A stretch of DNA of 64,000 nucleotides from JANMDS01 sp031430575 (GCA_031430575.1 JANPBT010000037.1:156921-220920), one strand, 5' to 3'. Positions 54,152 through 62,530 are shown, counted from the stretch's first letter. Made by a program: numbers and translations. Notes: generated by a model from the sequence alone, not told the origin.

Positions 54152-55216
54152 CTAAGCGCTCGCGCGCACGCGCAACTCGGTGGTGAGTAAGCGCGCTTCT
54201 GGGAGCTCGCCCCGAGCCACGGCGAGCACGGCATCGACGAGCGCGGAGGCGCCCTCTTCCAGCGGCTGAGCGACGGTCGTCAGCGCAGGCGTGAAATGCC
54301 GGGATAGCGGAATATCGTCGTAGCCAATGACCGCAACGCGCGAGGGCACTTCCCATCCGCGTGATCGAAAGGCGTTGATCGCGCCCATCGCCAGCAAATC
54401 ACTCGCTGCAGCAATGCCATCCATCTCAAAACCGCGATCAATTGCATGGTGAATTCGGGCTTCTGCAACTTCGGCAACAAACGGGCATTCAATGATCCGA
54501 GAGGTATTGTCGCCGGTAAATTTATGCTCTGCCAGTGCCCGTTCAAACCCAGCGAAACGCTGGCGACCCTCAGGAGAGGTGGTATCTCCTAAAAAATATA
54601 GATGCTTGCGTCCGCGCGCAATCAAATGCCGGGCAGCGATATAGCCGCCCCACTCATTGTCAGTGCCCACGGTGGGGTAGCTTTGTGAGGCGAGCCGCGC
54701 ACCCCACACGACAAACGGCACCCCGCGTTCATGGAGGGCGTTGAGCTGATCGTGACTATGAGACTGACCGATGATGATGATGCCCATCGCTTTGCCGTTA
54801 AGGTAGACGCTAGCAACGCTTTCAATCTCATCGCGATCAACTCGCGTGACTAGCATGTCGTAGTGCTTCTCTGTGAGGGCGTCTGCCAAGCGGCCCAAGA
54901 TCGATAAAAAGAACGGGTCCGACAAATGCTGCCGCGTAGCTGGGTCAAAAGGCACGACCACTGCAACCGTGCGGTTAGTGCCCGTGCGCAATGATTTCGC
55001 GCCAGCATTGACCGTGTAAGACATCTTTTTGACCAGCGCCAAAATGCGGTCCGTCGTCTCTTCATTGACCAGTGGGCTGCGATTGAGTGCGCGGGATACC
55101 GTCGACGCCGATACGCCCGCCATGCGCGCAATGTCGGTCATCTGCACGCGCTTCGGGCGCGCCTGCGACGAATCGTCGCCGAGAGCGGTGGTTGTTTTTA
55201 GGGTTTTGCTTGCCAT
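54152..55216 (-). CDS. LacI-family transcriptional regulator
   Basis: A 354-residue repressor. Helix-turn-helix and hinge: MTDIARMAGVSASTVSRALNRSPLVNEETTDRI. Sugar-binding core: VVVPFDPATR, FVVWGARLASQSYPTVGTDNEWGG, and AVIGYDDIPLSRHFTPALTTVAQP. Start chosen at 55216 (MASKTL); the frame is open to 55417 but that overlaps the divergent MoaD/ThiS gene. Likely represses the sugar locus through the operator near 48.18 kb. No repeat copy inside it. Confidence 0.9.
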   Translation of the reverse strand: MASKTLKTTTALGDDSSQARPKRVQMTDIARMAGVSASTVSRALNRSPLVNEETTDRILALVKKMSYTVNAGAKSLRTGTNRTVAVVVPFDPATRQHLSDPFFLSILGRLADALTEKHYDMLVTRVDRDEIESVASVYLNGKAMGIIIIGQSHSHDQLNALHERGVPFVVWGARLASQSYPTVGTDNEWGGYIAARHLIARGRKHLYFLGDTTSPEGRQRFAGFERALAEHKFTGDNTSRIIECPFVAEVAEARIHHAIDRGFEMDGIAAASDLLAMGAINAFRSRGWEVPSRVAVIGYDDIPLSRHFTPALTTVAQPLEEGASALVDAVLAVARGELPEARLLTTELRVRASA

Positions 55217-55264
55217 GCGATGCATTCTAATCGCGTTGCACTGAAAATTAGGCAAAATAAGCCG

Positions 55265-55522
55265 ATGCAGATTATTTTCAAACTCCATGCCATGTTGCGC
55301 GACTATCTTCCCGCCGACGCTGCAAATCACCGCACGATGGTGCAAATCGATGTCCCCGAAGGCAGCACGGTGCAAAGTATCATTGACCGCTACGCGCTGC
55401 CAGAGAAAATGGTGCACCTCGTGTTAGTAGATGGCGTTTACTTGGAAAAGTCGGCGCGGGCAACGCACGTGCTTGCCGCCGGGCAAGCGCTCGCCATCTG
55501 GCCACCTGTCGCAGGAGGTTGA
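55265..55522 (+). CDS. MoaD/ThiS-family sulfur carrier protein
   Basis: An 85-residue ubiquitin-like protein ending in the diglycine (VAGG) needed for thiocarboxylate formation. Starts at 55265 (MQIIFKLHAMLRDYLPAD). It is not followed by MoaE but by an unknown 107-residue protein two bases later, then panC. It may be a sulfur carrier for molybdopterin or another cofactor; the partner activating enzyme is not in the window. Confidence 0.85.
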   Translation: MQIIFKLHAMLRDYLPADAANHRTMVQIDVPEGSTVQSIIDRYALPEKMVHLVLVDGVYLEKSARATHVLAAGQALAIWPPVAGG

Positions 55523-55524
55523 GC

Positions 55525-55848
55525 ATGTTTCAGGGTTTGAGTGCGGTGAAGGGGCGAGAGAATGCGTGGACATACTTCGCAGATATGGCCTACTCTCCGA
55601 GCAGCTTTCGCGACTACTTGAAAAACGCGACCGGCGTGCTTGCGTATGACGATAGTGGCGATACGCTTTCCAGCACCTGCGGCGCAAAAAAGTGGACGAT
55701 TGCACTCGGCCCGGAGCGATTTGAAGGCATTGCGCTTTTAAAAATGTCGCGACTGACGATGCATTTGCGCCTTGATGGATATTCGCGCGAAGAGGGTGAT
55801 GCGTTTTTAGAGCGCTTTTTGAAACACTATTTACGTGGAGGCGGTTAA
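55525..55848 (+). CDS. Unknown protein linked to MoaD/ThiS gene (107 aa)
   Basis: Not recognised. Start 55525 has a strong AGGAGG (55513-55518). The protein starts MFQGLSAVKGRENAW, is soluble and ends with a charged helix and GGG. The final GGG might be chance or resemble a ubiquitin-like tail, but the fold cannot be judged. A variant repeat copy (55677-55687) encodes STCGAKK in the middle. It overlaps the panC start by one base, so the three genes are coupled. Confidence 0.65.
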   Translation: MFQGLSAVKGRENAWTYFADMAYSPSSFRDYLKNATGVLAYDDSGDTLSSTCGAKKWTIALGPERFEGIALLKMSRLTMHLRLDGYSREEGDAFLERFLKHYLRGGG

Positions 55849-56687
55849 TGATCGTCTGCAAAACCATCGCGTCGTTGCGCGAAGCGCTTTCAGCTTATGC
55901 CCGCCCGGTGCTAGTGCCGACGATGGGCAACTTGCACGAAGGTCATCTCGCGCTCATCCGGCAAGGTAAACCGCTTGGCGATGTGATCACGGCTAGCATT
56001 TTTGTGAACCGCTTGCAATTTGGCCCTCACGATGATTTCGATCAATACCCGCGCACTTTCGAAAGCGATTGCGCTAAGCTCGAATCTGCGGGTTGCGATG
56101 TTGTATTTGCACCGAGCGAGAAAGAGTTTTACCCGCAGCCCCAAACGTTTAAAGTGCATCCGCCAGCAGCCCTCGCAGAAATCTTGGAGGGGCATTTTCG
56201 ACCAGGGTTTTATATTGGCGTCAGTACGGTCGTGATGAAACTCTTCACCACGGTGCAGCCGCGCGTCGCGATATTTGGCGAAAAAGACTATCAGCAATTG
56301 ATGGTGATCCGCAATATGGTGCAGCAATTCGCGCTGCCGATTGAAATTATTGGCGGCAAAACGGTACGCGCTACCGACGGTCTCGCACTCTCGTCGCGTA
56401 ACGGCTATCTCAGCGCGAGCGAGCGCGCGCAAGCGCCGCAGCTCAATGCGGCGCTACGACACGCTATTGAGAAAGCGCGTCGCGGCGTTGCGATTGCGCA
56501 ATGTGAAAGCGAGGCGATGGCAGCACTTGCAGCGCAAGGTTGGAAGCCGGATTATTTGGTTTTGCGTTATCGCAGTGATCTATCTGAAATACCTGCGGCG
56601 CAGATTTCGACGATTTCGGGTCATTGCGTGGCGCTCGCTGCAGCCCGCTGCGGCGCAACGCGCTTGATTGATCAGCTCGAGTTTTGA
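55848..56687 (+). CDS. panC: Pantoate-beta-alanine ligase (pantothenate synthetase)
   Basis: A 279-residue enzyme forming pantothenate from pantoate and beta-alanine with ATP. Signatures: VPTMGNLHEGHLALI (ATP HIGH-like), SIFVNRLQFGPHDDFDQYPRT, FGEKDYQQLMVIRNMV and ATDGLALSSRNGYLS. The KMSKS-like SSRN is intact. One exact repeat copy (core 56593-56603) encodes EIPAAQIS in the C-terminal domain; a variant follows at 56648-56658. Confidence 0.96.
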   Translation: MIVCKTIASLREALSAYARPVLVPTMGNLHEGHLALIRQGKPLGDVITASIFVNRLQFGPHDDFDQYPRTFESDCAKLESAGCDVVFAPSEKEFYPQPQTFKVHPPAALAEILEGHFRPGFYIGVSTVVMKLFTTVQPRVAIFGEKDYQQLMVIRNMVQQFALPIEIIGGKTVRATDGLALSSRNGYLSASERAQAPQLNAALRHAIEKARRGVAIAQCESEAMAALAAQGWKPDYLVLRYRSDLSEIPAAQISTISGHCVALAAARCGATRLIDQLEF

Positions 56688-56718
56688 CTTCACACCCGAA
56701 ATCGGCAATTCGCGCTGA

Positions 56719-56735
56719 CGACAAGCCGCTTGTCG
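56719..56735. terminator. Short hairpin after panC
   Basis: CGACAAG (56719-56725), loop CCG, CTTGTCG (56729-56735), 31 bp after the panC stop. No T-run, so it is a weak candidate only. Confidence 0.35.
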
Positions 56736-56777
56736 CAGCAGGGTTTACGCAAAAGCGCGGCCCAATAAACTGGCGAC

Positions 56778-57944
56778 ATGGATAACGCCACGAGCCCGTT
56801 AAGCAAAAAAGATACCGACCCGCCGATGCGCGAGATCGTCCGCTTATGGTGGACGGTGCGCCATGCGTATCCGGGCGCACGCTGGAAGTATTGGCTGGTG
56901 ACCATCACTTTCAACTGTTTTTTTGCACTGTTTTTGACATTGATGTTTTACGCGTTCAGGCCAGGCAAGATTGATTCCATCGATACGCTCCTTGAGACAC
57001 TCCTGATCTCTAACTGTATCGGCTGCACGATCCACGGGCTGATGGAGCTCATCGGGAAATTTCGACCAAACGCTTTAAGCAATATGAGTAGCGGCAAGCG
57101 CAGTCTTGTGATTTTTCTCATTATGCTGGTGGGCGTTTTTATTGGCTATATGATCGCGTTTGCGTTTATGGGGCGAAATTTTGCAGCCTTGATCGCTGCG
57201 TATCCACGGTTTGGTTTTGGCACGTTACTGATCGGATTTTTAGGCTGCTTGCTGATGCTTTTTATCAACCAAGCCCAGACGCTGCGCATGCAAGCTGAAA
57301 TCGAAGATGCAAAGGCGCACGCGACCGAAATTGAATTGCGCGGGCAGGCAGATCAGGCTAACTTGCGCGCCTTACAAGCCCAGATCGAGCCCCATTTTCT
57401 ATTCAACACGCTCGCAAATGTGCAAGCGCTCATCGATTACGAGCCGCAGAAAGCAAAGCAAATGCTTGATGCGTTTATCAATCATCTGCGGCTGAGCCTA
57501 TCAGACTCGCGCGCTGCAACGACCACCCTTAGCAATGAGATTGCGCTCATCGAATCGTACTTGACGATTTTGCAAATACGGCTTGGCGCGCGCTTGGCGT
57601 ATTCAATTTCCATCGCGCCCGCGCTCGCCAATTTGCCGATTGCGCCCCTGATGCTTCAGCCACTGGTTGAAAATGCCGTGAAGTATGGACTAGAGCCAAA
57701 TGCAAACGGCGGAAGCGTCGCGATCACAGCGCGGCGCGAAGGCGACGACATCGTCATTGAAGTTGCTGATGACGGTGTTGGTTTAGGTACACCCTCAACG
57801 GCCCGCAAAGGTACGGGTCTTGGATTGACTAATGTTCGCGCCCGGCTGCAATCTCAATATGGCGATAAAGCAACGCTGACCGTCACGCCCAGAAATGCAC
57901 CTGAGACCGGCACTATTTCCACTTTACGATTTCCATATCCATGA
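56778..57944 (+). CDS. Sensor histidine kinase, LytS/AlgZ type
   Basis: A 388-residue membrane kinase. About four helices in residues 38-168 (WLVTITFNCFFALFLTLMFY, SLVIFLIMLVGVFIGYMIAF, TLLIGFLGCLLMLFI), a short coiled coil, then the His-kinase domain with the phospho-acceptor His206 in QIEPHFLFNTLAN. ATP-binding marks: LVENAVKYGLEP (N box), VADDGVGLG and GTGLGLTNVR (G boxes). The signal is unknown. Overlaps the regulator gene by 4 bp. Confidence 0.92.
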   Translation: MDNATSPLSKKDTDPPMREIVRLWWTVRHAYPGARWKYWLVTITFNCFFALFLTLMFYAFRPGKIDSIDTLLETLLISNCIGCTIHGLMELIGKFRPNALSNMSSGKRSLVIFLIMLVGVFIGYMIAFAFMGRNFAALIAAYPRFGFGTLLIGFLGCLLMLFINQAQTLRMQAEIEDAKAHATEIELRGQADQANLRALQAQIEPHFLFNTLANVQALIDYEPQKAKQMLDAFINHLRLSLSDSRAATTTLSNEIALIESYLTILQIRLGARLAYSISIAPALANLPIAPLMLQPLVENAVKYGLEPNANGGSVAITARREGDDIVIEVADDGVGLGTPSTARKGTGLGLTNVRARLQSQYGDKATLTVTPRNAPETGTISTLRFPYP

Positions 57945-58729
57945 CCGCACAGACCGCAATCATCGCCGACGACGAACCGCATTTAGTGCGCTATTTGCAA
58001 GATGGACTCACCCGCGTATGGCCCGAGCTTAAGATCATCGGCACCGCTGCAAACGGCGCAGAAGCAGCTGCGCTCATTGATCTCCATTCGCCTGATGTCG
58101 CATTTCTCGACATTCAAATGCCGGCATTAACGGGCATTGATGTGGCGCGCGGAATTGAGGGCAAGACGCTGACTGTCTTCGTCACTGCCTACGATGAATT
58201 TGCAGCAAAAGCGTTTGACGAGGGTGCGATTGACTATCTGCTCAAGCCAGTCAATGACCAGCGCTTAGCCAAGTGCATCGAGCGGGTGCGGGCACGGCTT
58301 ACAACGCCTGGAGACGATACCGCGCAACTGGCAGCAACGCTCAGGCTTCTTTTAAAAGCAAATTCCGGCGGCGCAGTTTCTGCGCCGCAAGCGCCGCTAC
58401 GTTACCTGCGCGCGCACGAGCGGGCTGGCGATGTTGAGCGGATTGTGCAAATCGACGTCAACGATGTGCTTTACTTCGATGCGGCCGATAAATACACCTG
58501 TGTATTACTGGCAACAGGCGAGCAGTTATTGCGCACAGCGATTTCTGAGCTCGAGCTTTCGCTGGATGCGGGGCAATTTCAACGCATTCATCGCTCGACC
58601 ATTGTCAATCTTCACTTTGTTGAAGCAACCTCGCGGGACGACAGCGGCAGACTCTTCGTGCACATTAAAAATCATTCGCGCAAATTGCCCGTCAGCCGCG
58701 CCTACCATGACGTTTTTGCGCGGATGTAA
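57941..58729 (+). CDS. Response regulator, LytTR family
   Basis: A 262-residue regulator: receiver domain (phosphorylated Asp57 in VAFLDIQMPALTG, DYLLKP switch Lys) and a C-terminal LytTR DNA-binding domain (YFDAADKYTCVLL, FQRIHRSTIVNLHFV, KLPVSRAY). Partner of the kinase just upstream. Target genes unknown. The linker (58366-58390) carries two degenerate repeat cores facing each other (encoding GGAV and SAPQA). Confidence 0.92.
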   Translation: MTAQTAIIADDEPHLVRYLQDGLTRVWPELKIIGTAANGAEAAALIDLHSPDVAFLDIQMPALTGIDVARGIEGKTLTVFVTAYDEFAAKAFDEGAIDYLLKPVNDQRLAKCIERVRARLTTPGDDTAQLAATLRLLLKANSGGAVSAPQAPLRYLRAHERAGDVERIVQIDVNDVLYFDAADKYTCVLLATGEQLLRTAISELELSLDAGQFQRIHRSTIVNLHFVEATSRDDSGRLFVHIKNHSRKLPVSRAYHDVFARM

Positions 58730-58742
58730 CACCGTTTTGATT

Positions 58743-58761
58743 CATACCTGCGGCGCAGATT
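58743..58761 (+). repeat. Single dispersed repeat copy after the response regulator
   Basis: Plus orientation core 58748-58758, 18 bp after the stop, with no inverted partner. The following gap to about 58.98 kb holds the proposed regulator operator near 58.89 kb. Confidence 0.88.
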
Positions 58762-58882
58762 TGAGCCTTTTTGATCGTGGCGAGGCGCAATCCGAATCTA
58801 CCGCGTACCCATCCGCCAGAATTTCATTGTCCAAACTATTTTCCTCATAGTGAAGTCTATATTTCGGCGAGCCGCAACTGCT

Positions 58883-58905
58883 TTGTCAGACATCATATGA
58901 CATAA
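58883..58905. promoter_or_regulatory. Possible FadR-type operator upstream of the regulator gene
   Basis: TTGTCAGACAT, then CATATGACATAA. The same TTGTCAGACAT ... TGACAT arrangement recurs before the uronate dehydrogenase gene, and TGTCA/TGACA are inverted halves. It suits autoregulation by the adjacent FadR-like protein; the match is by eye only. Confidence 0.5.
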
Positions 58906-59022
58906 TCGGTCGTAAGTTGTTAAGTCAAACCTAGTTTGCGTTGAGTGGGTGGCCAGCACGGATGATTCCCGATGGAATGAGTGCACTGCCATCATGCGTT
59001 AACGTCTGCGATTGATTCCGCC

Positions 59023-59856
59023 ATGGGTACACCTAAAAAATATGCGTCTTCCACCGTCGTGCGTAACGATACCCGCACTACCCAAGCATCTGGAATATTA
59101 AAAACAATGGGCGAAGAAAAATTCGCGCCTGAGCATCGCGGACGAATATTTCGCAAGGCACGTAGTCTAGCCGTGGATTTAGTCGACACCTTGCAGGCGC
59201 GCGTAAGGGATGGTTTCTACGCTGCAGGTAGCCGTATGCCGACCGAGGCTGCGATCATGGATGAATTTGGTGTCAGCCGCACGGTGGTTCGGGAAGCGAT
59301 TTCGAGGCTTCAGCAAGCTAAAACTGTGATCACGCAACACGGAATTGGCAGCTTTGTACGTGAGGTGCAACCAGAAGCGCCGGGCTTTCGAATTGACCGC
59401 GTTGACCTTGAGACCGTCGTTGATCTTGTGAACGTCCTTGAGCTTCGAATCAGTCTTGAAACTGAATCTGCTGGGCTCGCAGCGACCCGCCGAAAGGCTC
59501 GGCAGCTCAGTGATATGCACGACGCGATTGAGGCATTCGATCACAAAGCGCAAGCTGGAGAGGAGACGCTTGAAGCCGATTTCCGCTTTCATCTCTGCAT
59601 TGCTGAAGCCACGCAAAACCCTCATTTTTTTGAGTTGATGCGCCATCTTGGCACGGCGGTGATTCCGCGTGCTCGGGTGAATTCTCCAGAGCTCGCCCAC
59701 GAAGAAAAAAGAGCCTATCTCGCGCGCGTCAACCGCGAGCATCGGCTGATTTACGAAGCGATCGTGCGCCAGGATCCAGAATCCGCGCGGGCTGCGATGC
59801 GCGTCCATCTCACCAATAGCCGCGAACGGCTTCGTAAGGTCGCAGAGCCGACCTAG
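59023..59856 (+). CDS. FadR-subfamily (GntR) transcriptional regulator
   Basis: A winged-helix regulator of the FadR (FCD) group, 277 residues from 59023, or 249 from 59107 (MGEEKFAPEHRG); starts 58981 and 59023 give a long basic N-tail and none has a good ribosome site. DNA-binding part: GSRMPTEAAIMDEFGVSRTVVREAISRLQQAKTV read in parts, then GIGSFV. The C-terminal FCD domain carries the metal-ligand pattern (D, H in EADFRFHLCIAEATQNPHFFEL; H in MRVHLTNSRERL). FadR-type regulators such as UxuR/ExuR/DgoR control sugar-acid genes, which matches the neighbours. Confidence 0.88.
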   Translation: MGTPKKYASSTVVRNDTRTTQASGILKTMGEEKFAPEHRGRIFRKARSLAVDLVDTLQARVRDGFYAAGSRMPTEAAIMDEFGVSRTVVREAISRLQQAKTVITQHGIGSFVREVQPEAPGFRIDRVDLETVVDLVNVLELRISLETESAGLAATRRKARQLSDMHDAIEAFDHKAQAGEETLEADFRFHLCIAEATQNPHFFELMRHLGTAVIPRARVNSPELAHEEKRAYLARVNREHRLIYEAIVRQDPESARAAMRVHLTNSRERLRKVAEPT

Positions 59857-59906
59857 GCTGGCGACCACCGCAATGGCGCAGCCTTCAGCTACCTCGACGT
59901 TCTAAG

Positions 59907-59930
59907 TTGTCAGACATGTGACATCAATGC
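59907..59930. promoter_or_regulatory. Possible FadR-type operator before the uronate genes
   Basis: TTGTCAGACATGTGACATCAA contains the inverted halves TGTCA (59909-59913) and TGACA (59920-59924). It repeats the motif seen before the regulator gene. A related TTGTATGATGACATTAA lies 25-40 bp before the next start codon. Confidence 0.5.
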
Positions 59931-60033
59931 TATATTGCATTTAATCGTGGTTAAAGTTGATGTGGAATTTCATTAGGCATTGGAATTTTTTGTATGATGA
60001 CATTAACCAATCTGAAATTTAGCTAGGTAAAGC

Positions 60034-60840
60034 ATGCAATTGCCCGTAAAACGACTTCTCTTAACCGGCGCAGCGGGCGGGCTGGGGCAGGTCTTGCGCC
60101 CGCGTTTAGCTTCGCTCGCAAAAACCCTTCGGATCTCGGATGTCGCGCCGTTAGGCGTCGCCGCAGCGCACGAAGAAATCGTACCGTGCGACTTAGGCAA
60201 TGGCGTTGAAATGCAAGCGCTGTTAGAGGGTTGCGAGGCGGTGATTCATTTAGGTGGCATGTCCCTCGATGGTCCTTTTAGCCCGATCTTGAATGCCAAT
60301 ATTTTGGGCGTACACAATCTTTACGAAGCCGCCCGAATTCACGGCATCAAGCGCATCTTTTTTGCGAGCTCGAATCATGCGATTGGCTTCCATAAGCAAT
60401 CCGAGAGCCTCAACGGCAGCTCGGCGTTACGACCAGATGGCAATTACGGCGTAAGCAAAGCCTACGGTGAAATGACCGCCCAGTTTTATTGGGATCGCTA
60501 CGGCATTGAAACGGTAAGCGCGCGCATTGGCTCGTCGTTTCCTAAGCCCCTTGATCGGCGCATGATGTGTACATGGCTTTCTTACGATGATTTGTTTTCG
60601 CTTGTGAGTTGTACGCTTAGCGCAGCAACCGTTGGACACACCGTCGTCTATGGAGCTTCTGCAAATCAACATACGTGGTGGAACAACGATCATGCCAAGC
60701 ATTTGGGCTGGACTCCAAAGGACACCTCCGAAATTTTCCGCGCGGAAATCGAATCGCTGCCCCCGGTAGCGGCCGACGACCCGGTTTCGGTATTTCAAGG
60801 AGGGAAATTTACGACAATGGGGCCGTATCCTTTTCCATAA
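60034..60840 (+). CDS. udh: NAD-dependent uronate dehydrogenase (SDR)
   Basis: A 268-residue extended short-chain dehydrogenase. NAD motif LTGAAGGLGQVLRPRLA, catalytic tyrosine in the YGVSKAYGE motif, HLGGMSLDGPF and IFFASSNHAIGFH, all as in Udh of Pseudomonas and Agrobacterium. Oxidises glucuronate or galacturonate to the aldarolactone. Next to a TRAP transporter and a FadR-type regulator, making a uronate uptake and oxidation unit. Confidence 0.88.
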   Translation: MQLPVKRLLLTGAAGGLGQVLRPRLASLAKTLRISDVAPLGVAAAHEEIVPCDLGNGVEMQALLEGCEAVIHLGGMSLDGPFSPILNANILGVHNLYEAARIHGIKRIFFASSNHAIGFHKQSESLNGSSALRPDGNYGVSKAYGEMTAQFYWDRYGIETVSARIGSSFPKPLDRRMMCTWLSYDDLFSLVSCTLSAATVGHTVVYGASANQHTWWNNDHAKHLGWTPKDTSEIFRAEIESLPPVAADDPVSVFQGGKFTTMGPYPFP

Positions 60841-60884
60841 ATGCGCTCCTGCGTCTTTAAAATTTCGTTTTAAATAAGTCTGTT

Positions 60885-60895
60885 TTGCGCCGCAG
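60885..60895 (-). repeat. One-mismatch copy of the dispersed repeat
   Basis: TTGCGCCGCAG followed by GTAT, in minus orientation, between udh and dctP. Single copy with no partner. Confidence 0.7.
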
Positions 60896-60957
60896 GTATG
60901 AAGCTGAAAACTGATTCATAATGAAGTGATAGAAATTAAAATTCCATAGGAGGAAAT

Positions 60958-61926
60958 ATGAAAATGAAAACTCTAATTGCTGCGCTCGCGGTATCCGTAT
61001 CGGCCAGTGCGTTTGCGCAAAATATCGTTTTGAAATCCCACGATACCCACCCCGCGGGCTACCCAACGGTGGAAGCGATGGTTAGCTTTGGTAAAAAAAT
61101 TGAAGCTGCCACCAGCGGACGCATTAAGCTGCAAATGTTTCCAGGCGCTGTGCTCGGGCAGGAGAAAGAGGCGGTCGAGCAAGTGCAGTTGGGCGCAATC
61201 CAAATCGCGCGCATTTCACTTGGCGTAATTGGTCCGATCGTTCCGGAAGTAAATGTTTTCAACATGCCATTCGTCTTCCGCAGCGAAGCGCATATGCGCA
61301 ATGTCATCGATGGCGCAATTGGGCAAGAGCTTCTCGATAAAGTCACCAACAGCTCCGCCCGCTTGGTGGGCTTGGGCTTTATGGATGGTGGCTCGCGTAA
61401 CCTTTACACCAAGAAAAAAGTGCTTACGCCAGCTGATTTAAAAGGTCAGAAAGTACGCATGATGGGCAACCCATTATTTGTAGACACAATGAACGCCATG
61501 GGCGGCAATGGCATCGCTATGGCCTATGGCGAAGTGTTTAGCGCGCTGCAAACGGGCGTGATCGATGGTGCAGAAAATAATCCACCCAGCTATTTCACAG
61601 CAAACCACTACAACACGCCGGCTAAGTTTTACGCGCAAACCAACCACTTAATCATCCCGGAGATTTTTGTGATGAGCAAAATCACGTGGGACAAACTCTC
61701 TGTCGAAGATAAAGCGCTCGTAAAAAAACTATCCCGCGAAGCCCAACTTGAGCAACGCGGCATCTGGGATAAATCCGTCGCAGATTACTCCGGTAAGTTA
61801 AAGGCGGCAGGCATTGAGTTTGTGGCAGTAGACCAAAAACTGTTCTTTGATGCCACCGCGCCCGTGCGAGCGAAGTATGGTGAAAAACTTGCAGACTTGA
61901 TGAATCGCGTCGGCGAAGTTAAGTAA
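60958..61926 (+). CDS. TRAP transporter substrate-binding protein, DctP type
   Basis: A 322-residue periplasmic receptor. Signal peptide MKMKTLIAALAVSVSASAFAQ. A strong AGGAGG (60948-60953) precedes the ATG. Ligand-binding marks: GYPTVEAMVSFGKKIEAATSGRIKLQMFPG, DLKGQKVRMMGNPLF (Arg that grips the carboxylate) and NNPPSYF. Substrate inferred to be a hexuronate from udh. Confidence 0.93.
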   Translation: MKMKTLIAALAVSVSASAFAQNIVLKSHDTHPAGYPTVEAMVSFGKKIEAATSGRIKLQMFPGAVLGQEKEAVEQVQLGAIQIARISLGVIGPIVPEVNVFNMPFVFRSEAHMRNVIDGAIGQELLDKVTNSSARLVGLGFMDGGSRNLYTKKKVLTPADLKGQKVRMMGNPLFVDTMNAMGGNGIAMAYGEVFSALQTGVIDGAENNPPSYFTANHYNTPAKFYAQTNHLIIPEIFVMSKITWDKLSVEDKALVKKLSREAQLEQRGIWDKSVADYSGKLKAAGIEFVAVDQKLFFDATAPVRAKYGEKLADLMNRVGEVK

Positions 61927-61955
61927 CCCGAACGCTTCAAAACCCCAACCACCTC

Positions 61956-61983
61956 GGCGCAACTTCCAATTAAAAGTTGCGCC
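61956..61983 (+). terminator. Intercistronic hairpin between dctP and dctQ
   Basis: Perfect 10-bp arms GGCGCAACTT (61956-61965) and AAGTTGCGCC (61974-61983), 8-nt loop, followed by GTTGTTTTAT. A partial terminator here would give more of the periplasmic receptor than of the membrane subunits, as wanted in such transporters. Confidence 0.65.
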
Positions 61984-62012
61984 GTTGTTTTATCTGCGCA
62001 TAGGAAACTGAA

Positions 62013-62528
62013 ATGATTCACTCACTGCTCGACCGCGCCTACCTCGCCTGCGTATGGATTGCAGGCCTATCCATTCTCTGCATGTCCATCATTATCCCGT
62101 GGGGTATTTTTTCTCGTTATGTGTTGGGTACGGGCTCGCAATGGCCAGAGCCTGTTTCCATTTTGTTTATGGTGATATTCACCTTCTTTGGTGCGGCGGC
62201 GGGTGTGCGCGCGAACACCCATATCGCGGTGGAGATGGTGACAGACCGGGTTGCGCCGGCGCTCAAAAATTTTGCGGGACACTTAGTGAATGTATTCATG
62301 ATTGTGTTAAGCGGTTTCATGGTGATTTGGGGCGCAAAATTATGTATGGGTACGATGGAGCAAACGGTGCCTGATCTGCCTTGGATGCCGGTTGGCATCA
62401 CCTATTTGCCCGTGCCGCTCGGTGGTTTGATGACGCTATTGTTCGTGCTAGAGCGCACCTTTTATGGCGGGCAAACCCACCGTAAAGTCATCAACATTGA
62501 TCCCGAAATCAAAGAGGACGCGAACTAA
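62013..62528 (+). CDS. TRAP transporter small permease (DctQ)
   Basis: A 171-residue protein with four helices (SILCMSIIIPWGIFSRYVLG, VSILFMVIFTFFGAAAGVRA, MIVLSGFMVIWGAKL, GGLMTLLFVLERTFYG). Forms the membrane complex with DctM. It is 2 bp ahead of dctM. Confidence 0.92.
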   Translation: MIHSLLDRAYLACVWIAGLSILCMSIIIPWGIFSRYVLGTGSQWPEPVSILFMVIFTFFGAAAGVRANTHIAVEMVTDRVAPALKNFAGHLVNVFMIVLSGFMVIWGAKLCMGTMEQTVPDLPWMPVGITYLPVPLGGLMTLLFVLERTFYGGQTHRKVINIDPEIKEDAN

Positions 62529-62530
62529 TC

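Noticed and set aside
55217..55417. N-terminal extension of the LacI regulator
   Set aside because: It overlaps the divergent MoaD/ThiS gene and is not part of the LacI family; the start at 55216 gives a normal protein.
56135..56155. AAACGTTT inside panC as a second LacI operator
   Set aside because: Only the core matches, it lies within a coding sequence and is far from the sugar genes; likely chance.
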